A stretch of DNA of 64,000 nucleotides. Origin: Ekhidna lutea. Its GTDB lineage: Bacteria; Bacteroidota; Bacteroidia; Cytophagales; Cyclobacteriaceae. The position numbers were made by a program, and so were the translations under genes. Each line of letters begins with the position of its first letter. Position 1 is the first letter of the stretch. The DNA lies in the NCBI RefSeq assembly GCF_900188325.1, contig NZ_FZPD01000005.1:310001-374000 (forward strand), written 5' to 3'. Positions 23,202 through 33,662 of the stretch are shown one piece after another. The notes under the pieces are model-generated. The model saw nothing but the letters and a program-made list of their open reading frames with translations. It was not told the DNA's origin and made no database searches.

Positions 23202-26200
23202 ATGCATCACCACCATGGGCCCTTAAAGGCCTTCTTCTTATTATCAATTCTATGTGTTACTGCAAGTTTTAATCAAGCTTTTTCTCAAATAGGACGATCA
23301 CTTTCTGGCGATCTTGCTAAGCAAAAAGTAAAATTTGCTAAGGAAGTTTTTGTTCAAAACGAGAACGTCATAAAAAAAGTAAAATTCGATCGTGAAACAC
23401 GTTTCGAATCAATTCAAGATTTTAATGCTAGTCTTTCTCTATCAAGCGCAAATGATCTGGCATTTGCAAAAAAAGTTAGAGATAAGATAGGATATGAGCA
23501 TTTAAAGTATAGTCAAAAATTTAAGGGTTATGAAGTCCTGGGTGGAGAAATGATTTTCCATTGTAAAGACGGGGTAGTTAAAACAGCTACCGGAAAGGTT
23601 ATTCAAAACTTGCATGTTAACACTGATCCACAATTGTCAGAAAAGCAAGCGTTGGAAATTGCAATGAAAAAAATAGGTGCAGAAACCTATATGTGGCAAA
23701 ATTTAGAAAACGAAAAGTATTTAAAGCAATTTAGCAATGATCCAAACACAACTTATTTCCCTGAGGGGAAATTGGTAATTAGTCAAAAGGGATACAACGC
23801 AAACGCACCTTTCGCTTTAGTCTACCAGTTTGATATTTATGCCGAAGCACCAATCGGAAAATATAACGTGGAGATCGATGCGATTACTGGTGAAATAGTA
23901 AACTTCTATAATAAGCTTCATCTGACTGCAAGTACCGGACAAGGAAATACACTTTATGATGGTGCAGTAGATATTGATACCGAGTTGAATGTAGATGAAT
24001 ATTCATTATCAGATTTAACTAGAGGTGATGGAATCCATACTTATAACATGGGTAATGGGACGAATTATGCTTCAGCTACACCATTTATAGATTCAGACGG
24101 AGATTTTATTGATGAAAATCAAAGAACCGGAGTGAGTGCCCATTATGGAGCTGCAGCTACCTATGATTACTTTTTTAATTCTTTTGGCAGAAATAGCTAT
24201 GATAATTCAGGGGCAGCTATCAATTCATTCGTCCACTATAGTTCCAATTATTTTAATGCCTTCTGGGATGGTTCACGAATGACTTATGGCGATGGTGATG
24301 GAGTTACAGCTACTGCATTGGTTTCGCTTGATATTGTTGGTCATGAGATTACGCATGCAGTTACTCAGCATAGTGCCAATCTAGTATATGCCTATGAATC
24401 CGGTGCATTAAATGAATCATTCAGTGATATTTTCGGTCAGTCAGTGGAATTCGAAACATTTCCTGCTACAGCCAGCTGGAATCTGGCTGATCAGATTTAT
24501 ACGGACGGAATAAGCATGATTCGCTCAATGAGTGACCCAAATTCACAAGGAGATCCTGACACTTACCAAGGTAATAATTGGGAATTTGGAGATTTTGATA
24601 ATGGTGGCGTTCATATTAATAGTGGTGTGATGAATTACTGGTACTTTCTGCTCGTAGATGGTGGTATCGGAACAAACGACAATGGATACGCCTATGATGT
24701 CCCATCGATTGGTCGATCAGCTGCAGAGCAGATTGCTTACCGTAACCTTACAGTATATCTTACTTCAACGTCACAATACGTTGATGCTCGGGTTGGATCA
24801 GAGCTAGCAGCAATAGATTTATATGGTGAAAATAGCACAGAGCATTTAGCTGTAATAGAAGCATGGAACGCTGTAGGTGTACCTTCAGCCGATCCTGTTC
24901 TAGCAACAACAGACAATATAGATTTTGGACAGGTACCAGTGGGTTTCACAATGGATGTTGAAGTTACTGTTACCAATCAGGGTAATGCTTTGCTAAGTAT
25001 TAGCTCAATTTCATCAAATGATGCTCAATTTACAACTTCGACAAGTACATTAAATGTTGCTGAATCATCTGCTGAAACATTCGTTGTATCATTTACACCT
25101 GAACTGACAGGCAGCCATTCGGCAAGTTTGTTATTAACTAGCAATGGGGGCGACCATACCATTACAATGACTGGTAATGCTGTAGATCCACCCGTAATAG
25201 AGGTAAGCCCTGCAAGTATTTCAGAATCATTATTTACAGGAGACTCAATTGGTACAGTAATTACAATTAGTAATACTGGAGATAGTGATTTGATCGGAAC
25301 AATAAATGTTAACGAAATCACTCCGGCTTATACATATAATTATACTGCTACTAGGAGCCTACCATCAAACGCCTCATCATTTGATTCCTTTAATGAGCCC
25401 GAAATGATACAGGCTGTTTCAGGCGAATCAGAGGAGGTTAATATTCTTGTAATTCAGGATTACAGTGCATGGGGGGTATATCTTAATCAATTCATCATCG
25501 ATAATTTTGGGATAACTCCCACGGTCATTAATTCTGCAAGTCTTTCGTCGACTGACTTGAGCTTGTTCGATGTTGTTTTAACAGCCGGTGATCAGAGTAG
25601 CACTTACTATAACGCTATTTCTAATCACAAAACTCAGCTGGAAGAGTTTGCTCAAAATGGAGGGGTAATCGCCTACCTTCTCGCAACGCAAGGAAGCAAT
25701 GTTGAAATAGTAGGTGACGCCAATGTTGTTTATGGAAATTTGGAGGATACCAATATTGTTATTGATGATACTCATCCAATCACTGAAGGTTTGCCCACTG
25801 AACTTCTTGGTAGCTCAGCCAATCACACCCATCTAGAAAATTTGCCGGCTGGAACTCGCTCATTGGTAACAAATGAAATATCACAAGACACTACGTTAGC
25901 GGTGTATTCATATGGTAGTGGGACAGTAATTGCAACTGGAATGACAGTTGAGTTTTTATACAATAATGATTACAACTCAGCACCATTATTAGGTGAGATC
26001 ATCGCATTTAGCATTGATCAGGCTAGCTCACAGTGGGTTTCTTTAGATCATAGTGATTTTAATATTAAAGTTGACTCTACAGCTACCTTGAACTTGTCTA
26101 TTAATGCGGAAGGTATTTATGGTGGTATTTATGATTTTAATGTTTCATTTGATAGCAATGATCCATCTAATCCTTCCATAGAAATACCTGTGACATTGGA

Positions 26201-29200
26201 TGTTACTGGAATTCCTGATATTAATATTCCAATCGAGTCATTAGATTTTGAGTCTAAGTTTATCGGAGGGACGTATATGGATTCTCTGGAGATTGAAAAT
26301 CTGGGGACTGATCTGCTAACCATCACTGAAGTCACCAGTGACAACTTAGTATTTTCTGCTTACATGTCGGATGCTGAGATTTCAGCCGAGGAATCAGGAT
26401 ATCTAATTGTAAACTACAGTCCGGATGCTGTTGGTACTCAATCTGGTACGATAACAATTACAAGTAACGACCCTGAAACATCATCAAATACAATTTCAAT
26501 ATCTGGTACAGGTCAGGAACCTCCGGTAATGGTAATATCACCAAGTGAGATCAATTTGGATTTATTTACGGGAGAAACAGCCATAGAAGGTATTCTTTTA
26601 GACAACTCAGATGGCGGTGCAGATCTGGAATGGGCAATTGAAATTATAGATTCAGTAAATATTGATGTTGAATTTGAAAAGGAATCATTTGCAGATTGGA
26701 CCTTAGCTGAAAATCAGGATTGCATTACAGAAAATGTGTGCCTGACAAGGGCAAATTCTCAAGGTTTATTCAACATTGCTGCTGAAACATCTTTCAGCTC
26801 AAACTCACCTATTGGAACCGAATGGGCGAGAGGGACTACCGAAAATCCAACTTCGGAGTATATGACTTGGAGGCAAGCGGTTGAATATTGTCCGCCATGC
26901 CATTTGAATGAGACATTCTCATTACATCTAATTGATGAGGATATTTATTTTGATGTAGTCTTCCTGAGCTGGGATCAGGGGGACACAGAAGGTGGTGGTT
27001 TTTCCTATTTAAGATCCCCTGCCAGTTCTGGGTGGATTACTTTGGAGAAGGAATTCGGAGTGGTCCCAGCCGGACAACTTGATGTAATCCAGGCTTCATT
27101 TAATGCATCTGGTCTAAATGCAGGCATATACAATTCTGGGTTGGTATTTACTTCAAATGATCCTGTGAATCATACTGATACGGTTGCTATCAATATGAAT
27201 GTTACTGGAATTCCGGAAGTTGAGGTATCCAAAACATCTATTGACTTTGGAAATATTTACATAGGATCAGATGTTACGGACTCAATTGTTGTTTCTAATT
27301 CAGGAACAGACTCATTGATTGTTACAAATGCATCATTATCAAATACTCTGGATTACTCAATAGACACAACCTCTTTTAAAGTGCCTCCGGGAGAATCAAT
27401 TGCCATTAAAATCACATACGCTCCGGATACCGCAGAAGAAGACATGGCGACCCTTACTATTGAAAATAATGATTCTGATGAAGGTAGTATTGAGATAGAT
27501 TTAACAGGAATAGGAGTTGCACCACCGATCATATCTGTAGATCCAATAAGCCTTGAAGAAAGCTTACTTACGGGCGAGACAAGTATACAATCAATTAATA
27601 TTGAAAACATAGAAGGAGGGAGCACATTGTCATGGACAATTGATTTTAATTACCCGGAAACCCTGACTGTTTTGTATAAAGAAAATGAGCATTTAGTTAC
27701 ATATGAAAGCTCTTCATTTAAATCAAGTGATAATAACACAGGTTTGGCTAAGAAAGGGCCTTTATCAATAGACCAAATCAATTCTCTAGCTGGAAACATC
27801 GATATCCTGGCTTGGACAGGTTATACCGATTTTTCACGTGAGTATCCAAATACGCTTAATGCGATTTCTCAGTACTTCACAGACTATACAGTTACAACTA
27901 CCGATACAGAAGATCCAACTGAATTAGGCACGCTATTGGGAGCATCTGATGTATTCCTTATCCCTGAACAAGAAGGTGGTTACAATGCATATTATGAAAA
28001 CCTATCAACTTCCTGGTCAGGAGAATTAAATGATTTTGTTTCCAATGGCGGGAAAATAATTCTTTGTGGTTCATCAAGTGGAGCGCATGAGATATTGAAC
28101 GCCAATGGACTGATGACGATGAGTTTTGTAGAACAGTCTTCACCACTTTTACAAGTAACAGACCAAACTCATCCTATTACGAATGGTTTACCGGAATCAA
28201 TTGCTGGACAGAATGCCACCATGCTAATGAACCTTATTGATGTATCAGCAAGCTCGCTTGTTAGTTATGAGGATAATATGGTCGTAGCTGTGAAGGAGTT
28301 AGGTCGAGGTAGTATCATTTATATTGGATTCGATTTCTATGATTACGATGATAACGCAGCATTGTTAATCTCTAATGCGGTTACCTATGAAGGAAACAGT
28401 AGTTGGATTTCGTCTGAACTTTCCTACGGAACAGTCGAAGTTGGGAGTACTCAAAGTGTAAATATTAATTTTAATGCTACTGCACTAGAAGGGGGTACTC
28501 ATACTGCTGAGTTGCTTATTCAAAGCAATGATCCATCGAATCCAGTTATCGAAGTGCCAATTACTCTTGAAGTTACTGCGGCACCAGATATTTCTGTTTC
28601 ATCATCTTCATTTGATTTGGGAGAAGTATTTGTAGGGCAAACCAGCCAAATGGAACTTGAGGTTAACAATGAGGGAACTGCTTTATTGCAGGTTGCTAGT
28701 GCCGAACTTTCTAATAATGTTGACTTTGGAATTGATATTAGTTCTTTCGACTTGTCTCCGGGTGAAACACAACTAATTACAATTACTTATGATCCTCAGG
28801 CTGCTGGCATTCATAATTCGACACTAACTATTACTAGTGATGATCACGATGAACCTACTATTGAAATGAGCTTATCTGGTGAAAGTATCTTGCCACCAGT
28901 TATTGGCACCTCTGTGTCTTCAATTGAAGAAGCACTTGAAATAGATCAGACTTCTGTTCATGAACTAACGATTGATAACACATCCGGAGGAAGTGATTTG
29001 ACATACTCGATTGATGTAATATTTGAAAACACTTCAGTTACTGCGCTAAATACGACTGGAGCATTAGTAAGCAATCCGGGTGTGATTGGAAAAAAAGAGC
29101 AAAATATTACAAATACTGAAGATACATATCAATCAAATATTTCTCATCCAAATAGTTTAACCAAATCGAATTTTACCACTGCAGATATTGAGCAAGTATT

Positions 29201-31985
29201 ACTTTCATTGAATGAACGATACCTGGAAGTTACTGACCTCATACCAGACAGGTATAATTTTTACGATGGTGAGTATGGTACTAGTATTAGCGATGGCGGG
29301 GGAGATATGTATGATGGTGGGAATTATTTAAGTACTGACCTAGGTGGAAATATTCAATATACTAATGGAGAAATCTTAGAAAGTGCATACTTAAATAATG
29401 CGCAATACTTTACCGTTAAATATCCAGGTCTTTTTGCGTTTGTTGGAGATGTTAGTGACATAAATACATTTTCAATTAATGGCAACCTTGGTGCAGATGG
29501 CGGTGGTTCTGTAGATGGTTCTGTCCTTTCGATTGAGGTTGGAGGTGTGAATTACCTTGGATTCATAAAGAGGGTTTATAACGCATTTGATCCTTCAGTT
29601 AATCATCTAATTATTATTGAAGATAATGGGGTGTCTAATCATGAATTTAGTCTTAATACCAACGATGACTTCCATCAGTTAATAGATATTGGAGAAAATT
29701 CAAATCTTTATTATTTACTATTTGCTGGAGAATCAGGCAGATATATCGATGATACGGAAATTGGAAATATAATGTCCTCTTTCTTAGATATCGTCGACGA
29801 CAGGAATTGGTTGTCAGTTTCTTCTTCTGGAGGGACTATCTCAGCAGGCTCTTCTGAATCTATTGATGTGGCAATCAATGCAAGCGAATTAGTCTCTGGA
29901 AATTATGATGCATCCATAAGAGTCCAAAGTAATGACCCTGCTAATGGAGTGATAGATATACCGGTTGCTTTGAATGTGAGTAAAAAATCTCAGTCAATAA
30001 CATTCGGTACATTGTCTGATAAGTTGTACAGTGAAAGCGAATTCAGCTTAACAGCGTCTGCTTCATCTGGATTAGAAATTGCGTACTCCAGCTCTAATAC
30101 TGAGATTGCTACAATTTCAGGTAATACAGTACAAATTGTTGGTGTTGGCGAGACAATAATAACCGCTTCACAACCCGGTGATGAAACATATAGTGCAGCT
30201 GAAGACGTTCAGCAAACACTGACTATAAGTAAAGGCGAACAATCGATTTCCTTTGATGAACTGGAATTGGCAACTTATGGTGACGAAAGCATATCCCTGA
30301 GCGCTTCATCTACATCAGGCTTGGCAGTATCTTACTCCAGTTCGGATGAAAGTGTTGCAATAATTGAGGATGGGATCATTAACATTACAGGCGTTGGCTC
30401 TGCCATAATTACAGCATCTCAGGGTGGGGATGAAAATTATGAAGCTGCTGAAAGTATCGAACAAACTCTTGTTGTCAATAAAGGAGTTCAGGATATAGTA
30501 TTTAGTGAAATTGACAACAAAATATATGGGGATGAACCTTTTGAGCTAATTGCCTCCGGAGGAGGCTCTGGAAATGAAATTATTTTCACTTCATCAAACC
30601 CGGATATCGTGTCAATATCTGGAACTGAAGCAATCATTATGAGTGCCGGTGAGGTTTCAATAATTGCTAGTCAGGCCGGAAATGATTTATACCAAGACGC
30701 TCAATCCATTGAAAGAATTGTTGTAGTAGAAAAGGCCACTCAAGAATTATCAATGGAGCCAATGAGTGATAAAATTTATGGAGATGATCCTTTTGAATTA
30801 GATGCCTGGTCTTCCTCAGGGTTAGACGTTACACTCACAAGTTCTGACACCTCGGTTGCCATGGTTGAGGGCCATATCGTGAATATAGTTGGAGCTGGAA
30901 ATGCAACAATAACAGCCACTCAGGATGGAAATAACAACTATAAAAGTGCCAAATCGATTAGTGAGCCTTTAGTTGTAAATAAATCAAACCAGCAGATATC
31001 ATTTGATGCTATTAGTACAAAGTTTTATGGATCGGCTGATTTTGAGCTATCCGTTAGTAGCAGTTCGTCACTGCCGGTCACTTTATCGAGTTCAGATACA
31101 AGTGTTGCAAAAATTAATGATGGAGTGGTTTCATTGTTAAATGCAGGTTTAACAATTATAACTGCCGTGCAGGAGGGGGATCAAAACTATAATGCGGCAA
31201 TCGATGTGCAGCAAGTGTTGCATGTGGAAAGGTCCAACCAGGAAATAACTGTAAATGAGATCCCTGACAAAGTATATGGTGATGAGCCCTTTTCAATAGA
31301 AGCAACAGGTGGAGATTCTGGTAATCCGGTTACAATAACGTCTTCAGACACAACCATTATTTCGGTCACGGGTAATTTGGCTACAATTCTTGGAGCAGGC
31401 AATGTTATTCTAACATTGCAGCAGTCTGGCAATGCGAACTATGCTGATGCAACAAAAATTGAATCGGTAACAATCTCAAAGGCAGACCAGGAAATATCAT
31501 TTGAACAGATTCCTGATTATGATTTAAACACATCTAATGATCCTGTTGAATTAAACGCATCCACTTCTAGCGGTTTAGAGGTAAGCTATTCAATTAGCGG
31601 ACCGGCATCACTTGATGGGACAATGTTAATTATGAATGATGCTGGGATTGTTACGGTAGTAGCTTCACAAAATGGAAACCGGAATTTCAATGCGGCTAGC
31701 AATGCCATAGTTTCATTTGAAGTAATTGGAATTGTACTTGGATTAGATGAAGAGGTATCCATTTTGATGTATCCAAATCCTGCAAGTGAGTTTATTTATT
31801 TTGAAAACCTGAAGAATCTAAATGGAGTTGAGGCACAGATTCTTTCATTGGATGGAAGAATAATTCAGACATCAGGTATAAACAATCAGAAAATTGATTT
31901 AAGTAACCTAAAGACCGGCATCTATATGATTTTACTTAAACAGGATGAGAACATAATCTATAAGAGCCGACTTGTAGTTGAATAG
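23202..31985 (+). CDS. Giant secreted M4 (thermolysin-family) metalloprotease with T9SS sorting domain
   Basis: A 2927-residue protein: signal peptide after an odd MHHHHGP start; FTP/PepSY propeptide (about 40-240); M4 peptidase (about 250-570) with HEITH near 380 and GALNESFSDIFGQ supplying the third zinc ligand; choice-of-anchor-D/HYDIN-like modules (about 570-2260) in four cycles, each interrupted by a different inserted domain; about seven Ig-like repeats of 80-85 residues (about 2260-2830; motifs such as ITASQPGDETYSAAE); and a Por sorting domain (MYPNPASEFIYF). It should be exported by type IX secretion, matured, and digest extracellular protein. It is far longer than typical M4 enzymes (500-900 residues). 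Confidence 0.92.
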   Translation: MHHHHGPLKAFFLLSILCVTASFNQAFSQIGRSLSGDLAKQKVKFAKEVFVQNENVIKKVKFDRETRFESIQDFNASLSLSSANDLAFAKKVRDKIGYEHLKYSQKFKGYEVLGGEMIFHCKDGVVKTATGKVIQNLHVNTDPQLSEKQALEIAMKKIGAETYMWQNLENEKYLKQFSNDPNTTYFPEGKLVISQKGYNANAPFALVYQFDIYAEAPIGKYNVEIDAITGEIVNFYNKLHLTASTGQGNTLYDGAVDIDTELNVDEYSLSDLTRGDGIHTYNMGNGTNYASATPFIDSDGDFIDENQRTGVSAHYGAAATYDYFFNSFGRNSYDNSGAAINSFVHYSSNYFNAFWDGSRMTYGDGDGVTATALVSLDIVGHEITHAVTQHSANLVYAYESGALNESFSDIFGQSVEFETFPATASWNLADQIYTDGISMIRSMSDPNSQGDPDTYQGNNWEFGDFDNGGVHINSGVMNYWYFLLVDGGIGTNDNGYAYDVPSIGRSAAEQIAYRNLTVYLTSTSQYVDARVGSELAAIDLYGENSTEHLAVIEAWNAVGVPSADPVLATTDNIDFGQVPVGFTMDVEVTVTNQGNALLSISSISSNDAQFTTSTSTLNVAESSAETFVVSFTPELTGSHSASLLLTSNGGDHTITMTGNAVDPPVIEVSPASISESLFTGDSIGTVITISNTGDSDLIGTINVNEITPAYTYNYTATRSLPSNASSFDSFNEPEMIQAVSGESEEVNILVIQDYSAWGVYLNQFIIDNFGITPTVINSASLSSTDLSLFDVVLTAGDQSSTYYNAISNHKTQLEEFAQNGGVIAYLLATQGSNVEIVGDANVVYGNLEDTNIVIDDTHPITEGLPTELLGSSANHTHLENLPAGTRSLVTNEISQDTTLAVYSYGSGTVIATGMTVEFLYNNDYNSAPLLGEIIAFSIDQASSQWVSLDHSDFNIKVDSTATLNLSINAEGIYGGIYDFNVSFDSNDPSNPSIEIPVTLDVTGIPDINIPIESLDFESKFIGGTYMDSLEIENLGTDLLTITEVTSDNLVFSAYMSDAEISAEESGYLIVNYSPDAVGTQSGTITITSNDPETSSNTISISGTGQEPPVMVISPSEINLDLFTGETAIEGILLDNSDGGADLEWAIEIIDSVNIDVEFEKESFADWTLAENQDCITENVCLTRANSQGLFNIAAETSFSSNSPIGTEWARGTTENPTSEYMTWRQAVEYCPPCHLNETFSLHLIDEDIYFDVVFLSWDQGDTEGGGFSYLRSPASSGWITLEKEFGVVPAGQLDVIQASFNASGLNAGIYNSGLVFTSNDPVNHTDTVAINMNVTGIPEVEVSKTSIDFGNIYIGSDVTDSIVVSNSGTDSLIVTNASLSNTLDYSIDTTSFKVPPGESIAIKITYAPDTAEEDMATLTIENNDSDEGSIEIDLTGIGVAPPIISVDPISLEESLLTGETSIQSINIENIEGGSTLSWTIDFNYPETLTVLYKENEHLVTYESSSFKSSDNNTGLAKKGPLSIDQINSLAGNIDILAWTGYTDFSREYPNTLNAISQYFTDYTVTTTDTEDPTELGTLLGASDVFLIPEQEGGYNAYYENLSTSWSGELNDFVSNGGKIILCGSSSGAHEILNANGLMTMSFVEQSSPLLQVTDQTHPITNGLPESIAGQNATMLMNLIDVSASSLVSYEDNMVVAVKELGRGSIIYIGFDFYDYDDNAALLISNAVTYEGNSSWISSELSYGTVEVGSTQSVNINFNATALEGGTHTAELLIQSNDPSNPVIEVPITLEVTAAPDISVSSSSFDLGEVFVGQTSQMELEVNNEGTALLQVASAELSNNVDFGIDISSFDLSPGETQLITITYDPQAAGIHNSTLTITSDDHDEPTIEMSLSGESILPPVIGTSVSSIEEALEIDQTSVHELTIDNTSGGSDLTYSIDVIFENTSVTALNTTGALVSNPGVIGKKEQNITNTEDTYQSNISHPNSLTKSNFTTADIEQVLLSLNERYLEVTDLIPDRYNFYDGEYGTSISDGGGDMYDGGNYLSTDLGGNIQYTNGEILESAYLNNAQYFTVKYPGLFAFVGDVSDINTFSINGNLGADGGGSVDGSVLSIEVGGVNYLGFIKRVYNAFDPSVNHLIIIEDNGVSNHEFSLNTNDDFHQLIDIGENSNLYYLLFAGESGRYIDDTEIGNIMSSFLDIVDDRNWLSVSSSGGTISAGSSESIDVAINASELVSGNYDASIRVQSNDPANGVIDIPVALNVSKKSQSITFGTLSDKLYSESEFSLTASASSGLEIAYSSSNTEIATISGNTVQIVGVGETIITASQPGDETYSAAEDVQQTLTISKGEQSISFDELELATYGDESISLSASSTSGLAVSYSSSDESVAIIEDGIINITGVGSAIITASQGGDENYEAAESIEQTLVVNKGVQDIVFSEIDNKIYGDEPFELIASGGGSGNEIIFTSSNPDIVSISGTEAIIMSAGEVSIIASQAGNDLYQDAQSIERIVVVEKATQELSMEPMSDKIYGDDPFELDAWSSSGLDVTLTSSDTSVAMVEGHIVNIVGAGNATITATQDGNNNYKSAKSISEPLVVNKSNQQISFDAISTKFYGSADFELSVSSSSSLPVTLSSSDTSVAKINDGVVSLLNAGLTIITAVQEGDQNYNAAIDVQQVLHVERSNQEITVNEIPDKVYGDEPFSIEATGGDSGNPVTITSSDTTIISVTGNLATILGAGNVILTLQQSGNANYADATKIESVTISKADQEISFEQIPDYDLNTSNDPVELNASTSSGLEVSYSISGPASLDGTMLIMNDAGIVTVVASQNGNRNFNAASNAIVSFEVIGIVLGLDEEVSILMYPNPASEFIYFENLKNLNGVEAQILSLDGRIIQTSGINNQKIDLSNLKTGIYMILLKQDENIIYKSRLVVE

Positions 31986-31995
31986 AAGATAAATG

Positions 31996-32038
31996 ATTTG
32001 AAACTGAAGTGGTTAATCAAACCTCTTCAGTTTCAAAT
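31996..32038. terminator. Bidirectional hairpin terminator
   Basis: A 14-bp perfect inverted repeat (31996-32009 and 32025-32038, ATTTGAAACTGAAG) extended by GGTT/AACC inside. It lies between the convergent protease and YdeI-type genes. It lacks a long T-run, so efficiency is uncertain. Confidence 0.65.
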
Positions 32039-32053
32039 GCTGACTTGTACTAA

Positions 32054-32635
32054 TTATCGCTCATTCCATCCTTTACCCTCATAGATTTTTGGCATAGCTT
32101 TCTCAATTCTTGCAATGCGTGTTTTTGATTGTTTAGCTTCAGAGAAATGGAGGAGATAGCCCCTTTGTCTTCCTGGGGTAAGAGCTTCAAAAGCAGCCTT
32201 GAAATCCGAATCTTCTTCAAGTTTGGTCTTCAACTCTTCAGGCATAGGAAACTCGTTTGTCTTCTTCATTTCAACTTTTAGTCCGGCCTTATCCACTTCA
32301 ATTGCCTCATAGATGTAGGCTTTTAAAGTATCAACTTGATCTACTATTTCCTTCACACTCGTGAACCGAGTCTGTCTGGCAGACTGTACATTTTCTGTTT
32401 GTTGAATAAGGATTTTCTCTGAGTCGTTTAGAAGGGCACCCTTGTGAAATAGATAAGCACAGTACTCTTTAAATCCATGAATGAGAACAATATTAGCGCC
32501 TTTGAATGTGTAGCACGGACATCCCCATTTCAACTCTTCGGTTAGTTCGCAATCCAGTGCAATTCTTCGAAGCAGGGCGTATTCTTCCTTCCAATGGGTG
32601 TCTTTCTCAAAAAACCAATTGACTTTCGGGTTCAT
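32054..32635 (-). CDS. YdeI/OmdA-type protein with DUF1801 domain
   Basis: A 193-residue protein. The N-terminal half is a DUF1801 domain (WGCPCYTFKGANIVLIHGFKEYCAYLFHKGALL); the C-terminal part has the OmdA signature (MPEELKTKLEEDSDFKAAFEALTPGRQRGYLLHF and RIARIEKAMPKIYEGKGWN). Relatives are small cytoplasmic proteins linked to peptide-resistance or stress phenotypes; biochemistry is poorly known. It is clustered with a second DUF1801 protein and a DinB-like protein. A relic of its tail lies at 22330-22393. Confidence 0.85.
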   Translation of the reverse strand: MNPKVNWFFEKDTHWKEEYALLRRIALDCELTEELKWGCPCYTFKGANIVLIHGFKEYCAYLFHKGALLNDSEKILIQQTENVQSARQTRFTSVKEIVDQVDTLKAYIYEAIEVDKAGLKVEMKKTNEFPMPEELKTKLEEDSDFKAAFEALTPGRQRGYLLHFSEAKQSKTRIARIEKAMPKIYEGKGWNER

Positions 32636-32658
32636 AGTTTTTTGCGATTTTTTAGTTC

Positions 32659-33273
32659 TTACGAACCATTGACTTTCTTGTACATTTCTTCAATATCGAT
32701 GGGATGGTCATGGAGTACTAAATTTCTCCCAACCCTATTGAGCAGCTCCACTCCGTCCACATATTCTTGATCATTCATCAAAGGAACGTTAATGTTGAGA
32801 AAACTATTAAAGCAGATGGCTGTCATGTAGAGTTGCTTTTGAACAGCAGGTAGATCCGGAGTGTCAAAGTGCCATAAAAGGAAATGCTTGTTTCCCAGTG
32901 GACCCCAAAATACTTTCTCGTTTTCAATATTCATTTTGATCTCGTTCTTGATGTATTCTAACTCATAGTTCATGTACTGAAAAAGTGATGATTTTTGATT
33001 ATCAAGATTTGATAAATCATTATTGTTTGGATTTTGAAAACTAAGAGTGAAAAATTGCAAAGTCCATTTTTTATCTACTTGAATAAAGAAGTTATTTTCA
33101 GTATCCATTAGTTCAATGTCAGCGGTATCTAAATAAATCACCATCGAGTTAGAGTCATTCGTGAATACTATGTATGCGCCAGTGGCGGTTTCAATGACAG
33201 CTCTTTCAAATGATTGTTGACTTAAAGCAATCATTGGTAGCGTTGTAATTATCAGAAAAAGAATCCTTCTCAT
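32659..33273 (-). CDS. Exported protein of unknown function
   Basis: The 204-residue protein has a signal peptide (MRRILFLIITTLPMIALSQ) and a soluble, mixed alpha/beta body without cysteine pairs or recognised motifs. I do not recognise it. Its start overlaps the upstream DUF1801 gene by 4 bp (33270-33273), so the two are translationally coupled; the YdeI-type gene follows after 23 bp. Confidence 0.65.
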   Translation of the reverse strand: MRRILFLIITTLPMIALSQQSFERAVIETATGAYIVFTNDSNSMVIYLDTADIELMDTENNFFIQVDKKWTLQFFTLSFQNPNNNDLSNLDNQKSSLFQYMNYELEYIKNEIKMNIENEKVFWGPLGNKHFLLWHFDTPDLPAVQKQLYMTAICFNSFLNINVPLMNDQEYVDGVELLNRVGRNLVLHDHPIDIEEMYKKVNGS

Positions 33274-33632
33274 ATGTTTTTTGCTTTTGCTTTTGCTTTT
33301 TTTTCTTTCAGCAGTAGTTTCAAATATTCAGTCGGAACTTCCTGGGTGTATTTAATTTGAATTGTCTCCTTTCCGGTTTGGTATCCTTTCTTTTTAAGTT
33401 CTTCCCTGCGTTCATCAGATAAGACATCAGCCCCAATTCCGAAAGTGGCATGATTTTTAAAAGCCGCAAACCCAACATGCACTCCTTCAAACTTATAAAA
33501 AGGGACATTATAGCTAATACTCTCATTAGGATCAGTGATCGTGTTTAGAATGATATCACGAAGCTCCCTGAGTATTGGATGAGAAACAGGTTCAGTACTA
33601 GCAATATATGAATCAACATCTTTATATTTCAT
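33270..33632 (-). CDS. DUF1801 (YdhG/YjdI-like) protein
   Basis: A 120-residue cytoplasmic protein with the DUF1801 core: LRELRDIILNTI, SISYNVPFYKFEGVHVGFAAFKNHATFGIG, and TIQIKYTQEVPTEYLKLLL, ending in a Lys/Ala-rich tail (KKAKAKAK). The fold is known from structural-genomics proteins, without a settled reaction. It starts 30 bp after the DinB-like gene on the same strand and is coupled to the next gene by a 4-bp overlap. Confidence 0.85.
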   Translation of the reverse strand: MKYKDVDSYIASTEPVSHPILRELRDIILNTITDPNESISYNVPFYKFEGVHVGFAAFKNHATFGIGADVLSDERREELKKKGYQTGKETIQIKYTQEVPTEYLKLLLKEKKAKAKAKNI

Positions 33633-33662
33633 GTTAATTTGTGAGCAGTTCTATTCTTGAAA

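Noticed and set aside
23202-23222. Engineered His tag at the start of the giant protease (MHHHH)
   Set aside because: Only four His, followed directly by a natural signal peptide, with native AT-rich upstream sequence; likely chance.
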